Notes under the pieces: generated by a model | Databases searched by the model: none | The model's input: the letters and a program-made list of their open reading frames with translations, nothing else | Told to the model about the DNA's origin: nothing | Assembly: GCF_026151205.1 (NCBI RefSeq) | Contig: NC_087076.1 | Coordinates: 18,091,419-18,155,418 of the forward strand | DNA: 64,000 nt | Source: Bolinopsis microptera | Taxonomy: Eukaryota; Ctenophora; Tentaculata; Lobata; Bolinopsidae | Direction: 5' to 3' | Made by a program: the position numbers and the translations under genes | Shown here: piece by piece, positions 1 through 11,600 of the stretch | Numbering within the stretch: position 1 is the stretch's first letter | How the letters are laid out: each line of letters begins with the position of its first letter

Positions 1-210
1 TTACGTTAGCAATGGCATACAGCCTCACAGTACAAAGCTGCTCTTTGTCTGATAGCAGCGCGTTTTATGATCTCAGATCCTTTATATTTTTATCATGCTT
101 CTGTAAACTAAGTTGCTCTTAGCATATGTGTTATATAATGTATCTCGTATCTTTGTAAAAACTCGAAGCATGCTTTAATCTAACATATCCAAACTCAGAA
201 GCAAGAAGCA

Positions 211-762
211 ATGAGGCTGTTAATATTAACAATCACCCTATCCATTCTCGGGTCTGTAAGCAGTTGGGATTGCTACGATCAGAAGTGTTGGGGTACCGGG
301 CGAAACAAAGACACTTACATCAAATGCGATCAGTCGTACCAACACTGTGACACTAACTACAACGGATATCCCCAGTGTCAGTGGGATGGCGATTCTGGGA
401 ACGGGACCAGCTGCCAAGGTTACTTCTCCTGCTCCTACCACAGCAATGGGGACGCCTACTGCAACAAAGATGATAATTACTTCTTCATAGCTGGTTGTGT
501 AGGATTTTCTATATTTTTCATTTTGATACTCATGTGCATTATCAAGAAATCTATAAGCCATAGAAGAAGAGGATTTAGACTCGCTGTCGTCCAGATCATC
601 GATGCTGAGGCTTCTCCAACCGATTATGGCGCAACAGCTTACTCAGGACAACCAGGTGGTCACCCAGCACAACCAGGTGGTTACCCAGCACAACCAGGTG
701 ATTACCCAGCACAACCACCCCCTCCTTATGATTCCGATGCCCATCCGGCCGCCAAAGAATGA
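211..762 (+). CDS. Small Cys-rich type I membrane protein with proline-rich tail
   Basis: Single-exon gene for 183 residues. Residues 1-18 form a clear signal peptide (MRLLILTITLSILGSVSS). Residues 19-88 are an extracellular domain with eight cysteines, several aromatics and an N-G-T glycosylation site. Residues about 90-112 are one transmembrane helix, followed by a basic stop-transfer stretch (KKSISHRRR). The cytoplasmic tail holds four G-Q/Y-PAQPG-like repeats and ends in PPPPYD, a PPxY motif of the kind bound by WW-domain ubiquitin ligases. This layout (signal, Cys-rich ectodomain, one helix, PPxY tail) resembles Shisa, CYYR1 or VOPP1/WBP1-type adaptors in general form, but I recognise no specific family. 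The ATG is the first in frame and opens the signal peptide. A poly(A) signal follows about 160 bp after the stop. The repeats make the tail prone to length variation. Confidence 0.72.
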   Translation: MRLLILTITLSILGSVSSWDCYDQKCWGTGRNKDTYIKCDQSYQHCDTNYNGYPQCQWDGDSGNGTSCQGYFSCSYHSNGDAYCNKDDNYFFIAGCVGFSIFFILILMCIIKKSISHRRRGFRLAVVQIIDAEASPTDYGATAYSGQPGGHPAQPGGYPAQPGDYPAQPPPPYDSDAHPAAKE

Positions 763-925
763 GTACTCTTCTAATCCAAACTACCAAGGTCCTTGAAGTT
801 ACAACTGGTTGAAATATAATTGCCATCATATTGCAACCAATATGGGGGGAGGGGGGATGACTGAACGTTAAAAAGCTTGTTCAATGTTAAGGTATTAACT
901 TACGTTAATCATATTAAACTTGACA

Positions 926-931
926 AATAAA
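926..931 (+). terminator. Poly(A) signal of the membrane protein gene
   Basis: AATAAA lies 164 bp past the stop codon at 760-762, inside an AT-rich 3' region. It is the first canonical signal after the stop. Confidence 0.5.
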
Positions 932-1502
932 TAATTTAAGGGGATTAATACATGGCACATAGTTCATGATACGGTCTAATGAAAGTGGATATGAAATCAT
1001 AATAATGACTTACTCTGGCTAGGAAGTCTCCGAAGTCTTTATTGGTAGACTTTTCAAACTCCCAATCCCATATCCAACATCGCAACATTCATTTATTGGC
1101 TAGCTTTCAATAATATTTGATTAATTTGTGAGAATAAATGTAATTTGTTTTCATACTGCGGTTATTCTCATTTCTATTTCTAAACGACGCAGCTACCTTT
1201 AAAATGAACTTGTTATTGGGATTATAAATGAACGTTATTCAAATGAAACAAAATTGTTTATTATGTGTTCAGACTTCAAACTTTAATAAATAAACACATC
1301 TCAATAATATGAACTTGTCAAAATCAATATTATAAAAACTTAAAAGTGTCCCCTGGGATTCTTCTAGTTTTATTTTATAAATAGCAATAACACGAAGTAT
1401 GTCGAAAGAGGAGTCAGTAAAATTATTTATACCATGTTTATTGTTTAACCATATCAGTTCATCAGATGAAAACGTAATCGTCCATAATAGTTGCCATCAA
1501 TG
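932..1502. other. Intergenic 3'-3' region
   Basis: No coding exon seen on either strand. The interval separates two convergent genes. On the minus strand AATAAA at 1437-1442 lies about 60 bp past the NUP88 stop and is its likely poly(A) signal. AATAAATAAA near 1285 on the plus strand may be a distal signal for the membrane protein gene. Confidence 0.5.
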
Positions 1503-4500
1503 TCACGAGAACTGAGCATTAGTAGATTTGATCCTTGAAACCAACGAATTTATTTGATTATCACTGAAATAGAAAAATGTTATGAACAAATAACAGACTA
1601 GGTTCTCATAACTAAACCAACATGCACAACTTTGTTAAAGAGATCATGAAGTGTAAATTTGCGAATTCTTCAAAAATACTCGAAACTTTGGTAGTGAGCT
1701 AGGCTTGATAATTCTGCCGCAATCCCAAAATAGCTCCGTCGTAATTGCTTCACAAGCTGAGATAATATGGGGCATATCAATTACATTTTTCCAAGTTGCG
1801 GCTAGGTGACAGGATAGCATATACGACATGTGTAAAAACACCTGATTTTAATCGTCCATAAAAAGTTTTCTGTTGGTTATTTTTTTGAACCGACAAGATT
1901 ACCATCAGGTATAAACCATTATATTTCACATATCTTCCTAAATTTGGTGTACAGCGATTAATCTAGTTCCTACAAGCAATTAAAGGCAGCTCACTTCATG
2001 GAACTTGAATGTAGCACGAAATCCTGGAATAATAGCTTAATTTTAATGCCATCATGTGCGGCTGTGTTTCAGCTATCTTCATGCACATTTTGCTGATATG
2101 CCAACGAAATTAACTTGCTCAAAATTCAAAAAACATGGTTTTTTGGCATATTTTTGGCCCAAAAATCGGTTTTTTGCGATTTTACCTGGGGAAACTCAGA
2201 CTTATCATTTCAAAACCACGTTTAATCGATTCTTCGGTCAAAAGTACGTCTAGAAAGATGTATGTGGAGTCCCTAGCGTATCGAGCAGAAAATGCCCGTA
2301 AGAGCTTTTACTAGTAAATCTATAAAACAATTATTTGACGCTTGTGTATATTATGCACATTATACAACCACAATTTTCGAAAGATAAAAGTCAAATCTAT
2401 CAAGTGTCGTTAATTTGAAGATTTTATCAAATAAATCGGCGCCACAGCACATGAATAAAAATGTGCATTTTAACACTGTTTCTATTGCGGTGTCTGACAG
2501 TTAGCCGCAATCCAACAAAATAGGGCGATCTTCCAGTATCGATTTCACGCGACATAATTAAGTTACGAATCTTGGAATTCCGAGCCCTATTCTTATATTA
2601 CTGTTTCTATGTGATAGTATATGTGAAATGTTTTGACGATTAAGTCGGGGACACTTCATGATCCCTTTAACAAAGGAAATGACATCTTTTAAAGCAAATA
2701 TTCATCAAAGAACTTCTAGAAATGTAACTTACTTTTCTTTAAGAATAGCCCTAACACGGTCCTGCTGCTCATCAGACAGCGAGGGCAGGTTTTTACCAGT
2801 TTTGTTCTGGAACTTCAATTTCTGATGAAGTTGCTCAGCGTCCTGTTTAAGGGATTTAAGGGACCGGGACATTGAGTGCATCTCTTCTTTGAAGGATAGC
2901 TCAGCTGAAGATAAGTCAGGGAGCAGGTTTTGAACTTCTCGCATCACACCGGATACTCTGTGATAGTTGGGCGTTAACCAAAAATGTTTATTGTAAAACC
3001 GATATTAACAGTTTGCAATTAGAATTTAGATGGGAATCATCCGTCTCATCCGTTTCGGTATATGCATTCCAATTTCCAGGGAATGTATATACCGAAACGG
3101 AAAAGTAAAAAAATGATTATAGTTCTCATCCTAACGAAGAAGAATGCCAAAGAAAATTAAAGCAACCTAATTCCAGATATAAATTTGAATGTAAATGATG
3201 AACTTACCGCTGTCTCAGCAGTTGCTGGCGTTTTGATATTCTGCTTGATCTGTCGCAGAGTTTTTCTGATTCACCCGCTAACTCTGACACGGAGTTTTGA
3301 AGTTCTGATAACTCACTCTTGTGCTGAGTTTGTTGTTCCTGCGGTGCAAGTTAGCGGTTAAAGTTAGCTGACAAAGTTAGCAGTTAAAGTTAGTGGACAA
3401 AATTAGCGGTCAACGTAAGCAGCAAAGGTTAGCGGTCAAAGTTAGTTAATAAAGTAAGCAGTAAAATTACTTAAAAACAATAAGTTACTGTTAACAAGAT
3501 CTCATAAAAATGAGAGGCAGATTTTGGGATTTAGATTGTGGGGGAATCTAGTAAGCAGCGAACATATTAATTAGTTTCGATGTTCCTTAATGAAAACAAT
3601 CTAAATCACTGACATATTACATCAATACCTGTAATAATGACATGTGATGGAGCAGTTCTCCTCTAGCCTTGCTCTGTTTAGCGATGTACTCTTCCCTAAA
3701 AACTTGCGTGCTCTTCATGAGAAGTTCCAGTAACGCTTTCTGGGACATCCCCGCACTGTTGCCACACCTGAACATGTTAATGGAAGTTAGGATCGTGTCC
3801 GAGAGTGATATTAATTCAGAGTGGCAGTATTTCCTGTATATTATGCAAGTATATTATTATATGCAGCTAACTGTTACCTTAACAAGGGGTTACTGATGTT
3901 CCTAGCCAGTATTCCCTGTAGCTTCTGACTGAACAGTTGAGAGTGGACTTGTTTCATTGGACTAGCACAGTGTGAGGATTTGTCTCCGCCTGATAACAGG
4001 GGTATCTCTTCTCGGTGTACCGATCTAATTGGGATCAGAAATAATTAGATGGTTTTAATAAGATGGTTTTAATTAGATGGTTTTAATAAGATGGTTTTAA
4101 TAAGATGGTTTTAATTAGATGGTTTTAATTAGATGGTTAATTGTAATGTGATGATATATTGAACAGGTGACCTTATTTTGCTAACTGAATGTTAATAAAC
4201 ATTGAACACGTTGGTTGTTGAGATTTAGTAAACCTGATAGGTAGAGATATAAACTCAGCGTTGCTGATGAGGACGAGTAGGTGAGCACCTAACATTGGGT
4301 CCTGGACTACAGTGCTGCCAAACAGACAAGTAGGGTCCCCGGCTCCCACCGGCTGCACACACAACATGTGCTCAGCAACACACTCACACTCCAGGTTGAG
4401 CTCACCGTCCTCTGCTGTCAAGATAGAGTGATTACTGATTAGTGCAGTGGGATTTAGTGCAGTGGGATTTAGTAGAGTGGGATTTAGTAGAGTGGGATTT

Positions 4501-7500
4501 TGTGGAGTGGGATTTATTGGAGTGGGATTTATTGGAGTGGGATTTATTGGAGTGGGATTTAGTAGAGTGGGATTTAGTGTAGTGGGATTTAATGGAGTGG
4601 GATTTAGTGGAGTGGGATTTAGTAGAGTGGGATTTAGTGGAGTGGGATTTAGTGGAGTGGGATTTAGTGGAGTGGGATTTAGTGGAGTGGAATTTAGTGG
4701 AGTGGGATTTAGTGGAGTGGGATTTAGTAGAGTGGGATTTAGTGGAGTGGGATTTAGTGGAGTGGGATTTTGTGGCGTGGGTTTTTTTGGAGTGGAATTT
4801 AGTGGAGTGGGATTTTGTGGAGTGGGATTTAGTGGAGTGGGATTTATTGGAGTGGGATTTAGTGGAGTGTGATTTAGTGCCGTAATTTTATATAGTTTTG
4901 TATAAGATAAGTAAAGTTTTGCCATCACGGAGGGTAGACATTTTAGTATGTACTGAGGGTAATAATAACCCTCGTGCTGGTCACACATATTCGTATGAGG
5001 TCTCAGGTAAGTGTCAGAACTCCCTGCACTGGAGAGTTGAGAGTCTCGTATTATATTTGTGCACGTGAATGATTGTCGTAACAACAGCATAAAAACAAAC
5101 ATACCTTTTACAAAGTGCTCTAGACGTTGAACTGCGGGAAGAAAAACACTGTGTATTCCGGTATTGTGCCGGACAAAATACCGGTCTCGAGCAGTGGGAT
5201 CAGGGATCAGACTGATAGCACTGACATCCTCGTCACTACTTTGTGTACACGTGCTCTCTCCTTCCTCCTCCACTAAATCTGGTAGCTCTATTTCAACTGT
5301 CTCCAGCAGGTACAAACACTCCTCTTCTTCAACCTGTTATAAACGTCAGATAAAAGCACTAGCAGCTATAGATTCTGCATATTATTTCTTTTATCCTGGT
5401 TTTATTCTCAAGCGTTATGGATAAACCATATACGGTAACCTGACCACGGACATTAAACGCACGGTTGGTAAACATTAAAAAGTTACTTAGCACAAGGTTA
5501 AGGTCAAAGTCTACCTCAGAGTCCTGAAGAAGAGCCAAGTGTTGGAGAGTACCAGAAAGTGTAGCAACGGCAAGAACAGGAGGGTTGGACTGCAAACACA
5601 GAATAGAACAAGCATCTAGTTCGTAATTCTCGTTATCGGGAGGCAGAACTTTTAAAGGTCCTCTCAGCTCACTCCTAGAACTGCAATAAGAAAGATCTGT
5701 TACAAAAATGTAATTTGATAACTTCATGACACGACTGATAAGATCAATAACTGAAAAGAGAGTAAACATCAAATATTCAGCTTTTTAGTAAAAAAGAAAT
5801 AACAAAACTTACGTTCTATTATTATTTAATGGGAGACTTAAAGTAAACACATCAGAATTTTCCTCCAAAACAAATACAGTAACAGCTTCTTCCCCTTCGA
5901 CCACTGGCCCAAACGTAAACGAAACCATACTCCCTGAAAGCAAGTGTAAAGGATGTAAAATAGGAATATATGCGTGAAAATAAAAACATTTAAAGATAAG
6001 AATCAAGACACTTCCAATATAAATTCAGTCAATTAAAAATGCGTATAAACTGAATGAGCCGTAGAAATTCCTTAGCCGTAAAGTTTCAACCAATCAGTCA
6101 CAGCTCAATTATTCGTATGAACAATCCACTGAACAAATCACTGAACAACAAACAAAGCACTGACCAGCTTGCGCGGATAGCAAAGATGGGCCGGCAGACA
6201 CGTTTAGGCAGTGTAGATAAGGTATGATACTGTCCGTGTTGAAGAGGGGGTAGCTTGCAATTGCACAGGCTGGCTCCTCCGTGGAGTACACTCTGAGGAT
6301 AAATTATGATAGTAACCATAGTAACTATGAGTAATGATAGTAATTATTATAGTAAAGAAATTTCGTTTCATTTTGTAAAAAAAAACATAGCAGACCATAG
6401 GTCATATTATTGTTTAACAAATTGAAACAAAATATAGAAAGTGAAACCGAAAATAATTGTCATATCGTGACAAACAACCTCAAAATATTGTCTGAAGTAA
6501 GGGCGACGAGGTGAGTGTCCTCAGTATGTCCAAAGTGCCACTTAACATCAGCCGCCGATATCTTCGTATGTCCTTGAAAAAATCTGGCTGCAATGAACGT
6601 ACACCTGATAAACAAAGCTGTTAAATTATAGCCGATGGTTGCAAGAAGCATCCCCTAGACATCTAACGTCTCCATTCTCAGACAGATATTAGTTTTATGA
6701 TTTATCGGACAAGAGAATTAATTCAACACAGCATTATATAGGCAAGATCATGGTCAACATGCCGCAATACCTGTTGACTTCTCTTAAATGAACTAACTGT
6801 AAAGTGGTCCCATTCCGACAGTCGAAACTTATACATATGAGTATTGCTGAAAGCACAGTGTAAGGCCTACACGGACCGCCTCTAACTAGCCAATCCCTGT
6901 TTACATGCCGTGTAGCTAGCAGGGGACTATGACATGTAGGTGCAATTAAAGTTGAAATTTTGGCTCTAAACTCCCCGAGATTTTTTCTGATACGAGATTG
7001 GGGACGGGTTCTATAAACAATTAACAAACATATTATACAATAAGCACAAGGTTCACAATTCAAGAGATCGATTTAATAGAAGCGGCAACGCAAAAACGCG
7101 GCTCTACGGTGCAACCAAATTGTTTGCTACCAAGATAAAATGACTTCGCGCGCTACAAATACTGAACAATAATTTTGGACAGTCAGAAGGACTTTCTACA
7201 AAATTGTACCAAATAAAATGGTCGAAAATCAAGTGTTTTAAAAATAACATAGAAATACAAATTTCTTGAAACTTTTCAGATAGAAAAATAATTATAATAG
7301 CAATAATCTGTGAGAGTTTGGGCGAATTTCTATGTGCGAAACTTGAGATATCACTTCAAACACAAGGAAATATCTTCAAATTGGTGGTTTTGAGTGGTAC
7401 TAAGGTATTTATCTCGAGATCATGTTGATCAATTTTCTTTAAACTTTCCAGATGGTAAAAAACAAGTCGTTTAGCTTATACGAACGGCTATCACAGTATC

Positions 7501-8134
7501 TCCTTCAGAGTATGTCAAGGTCTCTCAAAGTGGTGGCAATACCGCAACATCGAGTACTATTGAGGACTTTGAAACAAAATACGAGGCATGTTATGCGGTA
7601 TAACATTGCATGGGGAATGCCAGCCGCATATAAATCGCTTTGACTGAAGTTACACAATACCACACATTACACAATATGTACCTGCAGGTAGTGATTCCGT
7701 TGGGTTTCCTCCGTCTTGGAATTTCAACTACAGCAATGCCGTGCTCACCCCAAAGCAGCAACTTTTGTCCCTTAGGACTCACCGATATATGGGATATCGT
7801 GAAACTTGGTATTTGCGACAACATCAACTCCTGAAAATTAATGTTCAAGTCACTTGCTGTCATGATCAAAATGTTTTATTACTAAACTCATCAAGCCTTG
7901 GTGCAAACAGAGCTGATAAATAGAAAAAAAGGGGGAAAAAACCTGTCATACCTGTGTTTGAAGGGGTTTGTCAGGCTGTAGATCTCTGTGATAGAAGATA
8001 TAACAATGAGAATTATCTGGATTACACACATACACCTCACCGTCGTGCTGGGTAACCAGGTCTGCTCTACAGCTACAAAACTCAATGTCCTCTAGCTCCG
8101 GAAACAGTATGGGTTGACGAGATGTGGGGGCCAT
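1503..8134 (-). CDS. NUP88: Nuclear pore complex protein Nup88
   Basis: Nucleoporin of the cytoplasmic face; in animals it pairs with Nup214 and takes part in CRM1-dependent export. Thirteen exons can be read on the minus strand: 8134-7952, 7830-7682, 6604-6476, 6292-6165, 5933-5813, 5680-5515, 5333-5105, 4414-4234, 4024-3878, 3767-3629, 3338-3208, 2957-2733, 1563-1503. All borders are GT/AG, phases agree, and the total of 1989 nt gives 662 residues (human about 741). The N-terminal two thirds match the Nup88 beta-propeller (WGEHGIAVVEIPRR, VALTSDNILRL, GIHSVFLP). The C-terminal third is coiled coil (STQVFREEYIAKQ). The last exon is only 61 nt and 1.2 kb away; it restores the conserved C-terminus, whereas reading past 2733 would stop at once. 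The exon 8 acceptor is a CAGCAG tandem. Introns carry three minisatellites. The start opens a conserved propeller strand and is the only upstream ATG. Confidence 0.9.
3050..3100. repeat. Near-perfect 21-bp inverted repeat (hairpin)
   Basis: Arms 3050-3070 (starting CCGTTTCGGTATATGCATTC) and 3080-3100 are reverse complements with one mismatch, around a 9-nt loop. It lies in the NUP88 intron between the exons at 3208-3338 and 2733-2957. It may be a tiny palindromic element or a structured intron segment. Confidence 0.75.
3348..3475. repeat. 13-bp intronic minisatellite (AAGTTAGCGGTTA-like)
   Basis: About nine diverged 13-bp units run in tandem next to a NUP88 exon acceptor at 3338. Units alternate between GTTA and GACA endings, so the higher-order period looks like 26 bp. 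Confidence 0.7.
4043..4140. repeat. 14-bp intronic minisatellite (AATTAGATGGTTTT)
   Basis: Seven units with AATTAG/AATAAG variants. It lies in the NUP88 intron between the exons at 4234-4414 and 3878-4024. Confidence 0.8.
4440..4875. repeat. 15-bp minisatellite, about 28 units, in NUP88 intron 7
   Basis: The unit is GTGGGATTTAGTGGA with point variants (TATTGG, TTGTGG, AGTAGA). Because 15 is a multiple of 3, the array stays open in several frames and reads as a pentapeptide repeat (NPTPL on minus). Splice sites at 5104/5105 and 4414/4415 place it inside an intron. Confidence 0.9.
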
Positions 8135-8602
8135 GTTCGCTACTGCACAGATATTGGGCTTTAAAAGTGATGTTCAGTTTCATACATACAAAAGAAAGAA
8201 AATTTCTTTGAAAACTTACACAGATATGTTGAATCTTAATCACAGAGATAACAAATTCCAAAACACTGAGGCCGAAGAAAAAACATGTTTCATATTAAAA
8301 ATAAATAGAGTGAATACTGGAAATACATAAAACGTAATAAACAGTGGGATAAAATGGGATCTCTCAATTGTTCCGCAGGCCAAGGGGGGTTAGAAGTTGA
8401 AATTTGCTTGAAAATCTCTAAAATTTATCATAAGGCACCAATTTAGATCAATGATAATATATACCCAAAAATAGCATCGCAATCTTCATCAGTTAAAAGA
8501 ATATGTCAATATTCCTGAACTCGATGTCACTCGGCCTGGCAGTGCTTCATAAAATGTGAACTGAGCTAAATCTTCTTTGGTCAGATTCTGGCTGTAACTT
8601 GC
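8135..8602. other. NUP88 upstream region / NCBP1 3' end
   Basis: No exon seen. This 470-bp gap must hold the NUP88 promoter and the NCBP1 3' UTR. No TATA box or clear poly(A) signal could be assigned. Confidence 0.4.
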
Positions 8603-11600
8603 TCAAGCAATGTAGCCTTTGAACTGGGTGAAACACTCCAGGATTTTGGGTTCGATTTCAGGAGTAAATAGTAGGGTTTGGAGTGTCACCATGTACCTGA
8701 AAATGTAACAGAGTTATTTGATATGATGCGGATTTTTTCAGATAAGATAAAACAGAAATATAGTCAGCAAGACAGACCCTGGGTTGAACCTAATAACTTG
8801 TTGGCAATATTTATGAAATTTCATAATAAGTAAGGCAACAAAATATCAAAATATCTTTATAAAGAAGCACCACTAACCTTTTAACTTCTCTGCGGTACTT
8901 TACAAGAGTCTGTCTAAGTCTGTCTCGAGTGCATCTAAACCAGAGTGTCTGTGTGTATCTGGACTCTTGTTCACTCCGCACGATGTGGTCCGTCAATATC
9001 ATTATAAATCTCTGAGATTAGGTTATATCATAATTTTTTTAATTAAAAGATAATACAAAAAAAGTTATATGAACAACATGAAGATGGTACATTAAAGAAA
9101 CATAGATTGAGAAAAAAATAAATGGGAGTTTTGTTTGTTAAAATTATGTACGTTATTTTTAAGCCCCATATTTTGTGAAAAGGAAATGGCTGCGGTAAAT
9201 CGGGGTTTACCGTACAATATCGGGGCAAGGTAAATGGAAGTTTCACTGTACCTGCACGACAATGAGGAACACTTCTTTCTGACTCCTTTCTGCGTCCTCC
9301 AATAATTTAACATAATGGTCCACCTCCTCCTCTGCTGCTTGTACTAGCTGTTTTCTCTTCTCAGCTATGTCTGGATCAGGAGCCCCGGCTTCTTGTTCCT
9401 GGGAGAGATCCGACTTTTAAAATAGTAAAATAAGCATCGCAGCAAAAAAATTATAAAGTGTTGTATTTCAATTAGTTTTGTGATTTTTGTTTACATATTT
9501 ATTTATTTATTATTTTACATATTATGCACCATGACTGGATTCGTTAGGGAAAATAACTAGTAGTTGTGTATCATAGTTCTAGGCTGCTGTACCTTTTTGT
9601 CGTTTAGTTTCACCTTGCTTTTCTCCAACTCAACTTTGATTCTGTCGCACCTCTTGATACAAAACTTGATAGTTGTATCCAACATCTGCCACAAATACAA
9701 TCTAGGCGGTAGATTACAGTTAGTTCAACATCTAACTCCCTGTTATTGCTCAAAATATGAAAACAAGTCAGCAATTTTGTTATCAACACAGTCGTAAAAC
9801 TCATTAAACGGATTTGTATTTTGTGTATATCAGTGAATATCAGCAGATAAACCATATTTTTTTCAAACGGGTGACAGCCATTAACCACCTAATGAGTTCC
9901 TTTTACCGATAATTAGACAACAATTAGTAAGAGATATCATGAAACATACCTGTCAAAGTGGGGGAGCATGTAAGGACTGAATATCCAACTGACGATGCAA
10001 CTAGGCTCGATTAACTGGAAATTTAGGTACTTTTCTATCATGATACACATAAGCTGATGGTTTGTTTTGAAGAAACTGAACGTTATCTTTAGGCAGCACA
10101 CTTTGGCATCTTGGTTGGGCATCACTGCCATTATTAAATCTCTGAATCTGAAAATTAAATGTTGTGTTATGTAATCACTTCGCAATTGAATAACCTTAGT
10201 CCATGTAATATGAATGATTTTGTAAATTAATTCAAGCAGGTCGAAAATGGGAGAATAAAGCAAGATCATTTAAAAGATAAACGATGGGATGCTATTGGTT
10301 AGATTAAGATTCATCTCACCTGTTTAAAGCAACACTGATATGACTAATACTCTTGCATCCCACTCGGAGAATGGTCTGAACAACAACTTCTAGTTTAGCT
10401 TCCGGGTACACTGGGTCCAGTTCTCGACCTGAAATACACTTTACGATAAGACCAATTTTGATATGTGAACTTCTTATAGTGGGGTTCAATTATTGCAAGT
10501 CGTCAAAAATTAACCTCAATAAAATATGCATTTCTGAAAAATGAAGAAAGTTTAACTGTACGTATAGTACCATCAATAGCGCCGTCAGGAAGAGGATCTA
10601 AACTTCCCAACATCATATCCAGCCCCTCCTTATTCTTGATACTTTCTATCAGAGCTTTAGCGCACTGAGCCTGCAACCTATTCTCAGGGGTTATCTCCGC
10701 GAACTTGTGGTTATATCCTGGTTTTACTGGCAGAAGTGTTACAAACTCCTCCGGAATAACGTCCTTAAGTTTCTCGTAAAATGTCAACCAGAGGAGTTTG
10801 AGGAACACTTCTTTAAGGAACTTGGGTTTGGGGTGGTTGGGGTCTGTTTGGTTGAGTTTGACACATTCTTCCCACTCACTCCACGTCCAATGGTATCTGT
10901 GGTATATTCCTCTCAGTATAATAGGCATAACAGAATTCTCGGAAGCAAACATTTAAATTATAAAGTTATAACAACTTAATCCACTAAATTAATGACGATA
11001 GACAACAAAATACAACAAAATACAACAAAATACAACAAAATACAACAAAATACAACAAAATACAACAAAATACAACAAAATACAACAAAATACAACAAAA
11101 TACAACAAAATACAACAAAATACAACAAAATACAACAAAATACAACAAAATACAACAAAATACAACAAAATACAACAAAATATAACAAAATACCCACTTG
11201 AAGTTGCTGAGGAAGTAGGCGAACCAAGACCCAAATCTGTCAACCAGAACAGTATTCATGGTATCCAGTCTCTCGTAGACATAGGCCACAGCTTGAGCGA
11301 GTACTTGGGGAAGATGGTCTGCCATCAACTGGCAGAGTTGGACCAGGATACTGCCGTAAAAGAGTTCAGAGTATCTGGGCACTGGTAACTCCAACAGTCC
11401 ACCGAATAGAACCTGGCAACAGTTTATTATGTATTGTTTGGTTACTGGAGAAGTGTACAAACCTCGGAATAACGTCTTAGTTTCTCGTAAAATGCAACAG
11501 AGATTGAGAACATTCTTAAGGAACTTGGTTTCGGGTGGTGGGTCTGTTTGGTTAGTTTACCTTTTCACTCGTCATCAAGTATCGTGGTAATTCCTTCAGT

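Noticed and set aside
4173-5315. A 380-codon frame with long NPTPL repeats as a repeat protein
   Set aside because: It starts and ends in NUP88 exons and crosses an intron with good GT/AG sites; the repeat is an intronic minisatellite.
5359-5772. Longer minus frame around the NUP88 exon at 5515-5680
   Set aside because: The flanks run through a clear donor (GAG|GTAGAC) and acceptor (TTGCAG) and lose similarity outside them.
10976-11460. Frames of repeated CCILLYFVVF as a membrane protein
   Set aside because: They only translate the 10-bp intronic repeat of NCBP1.
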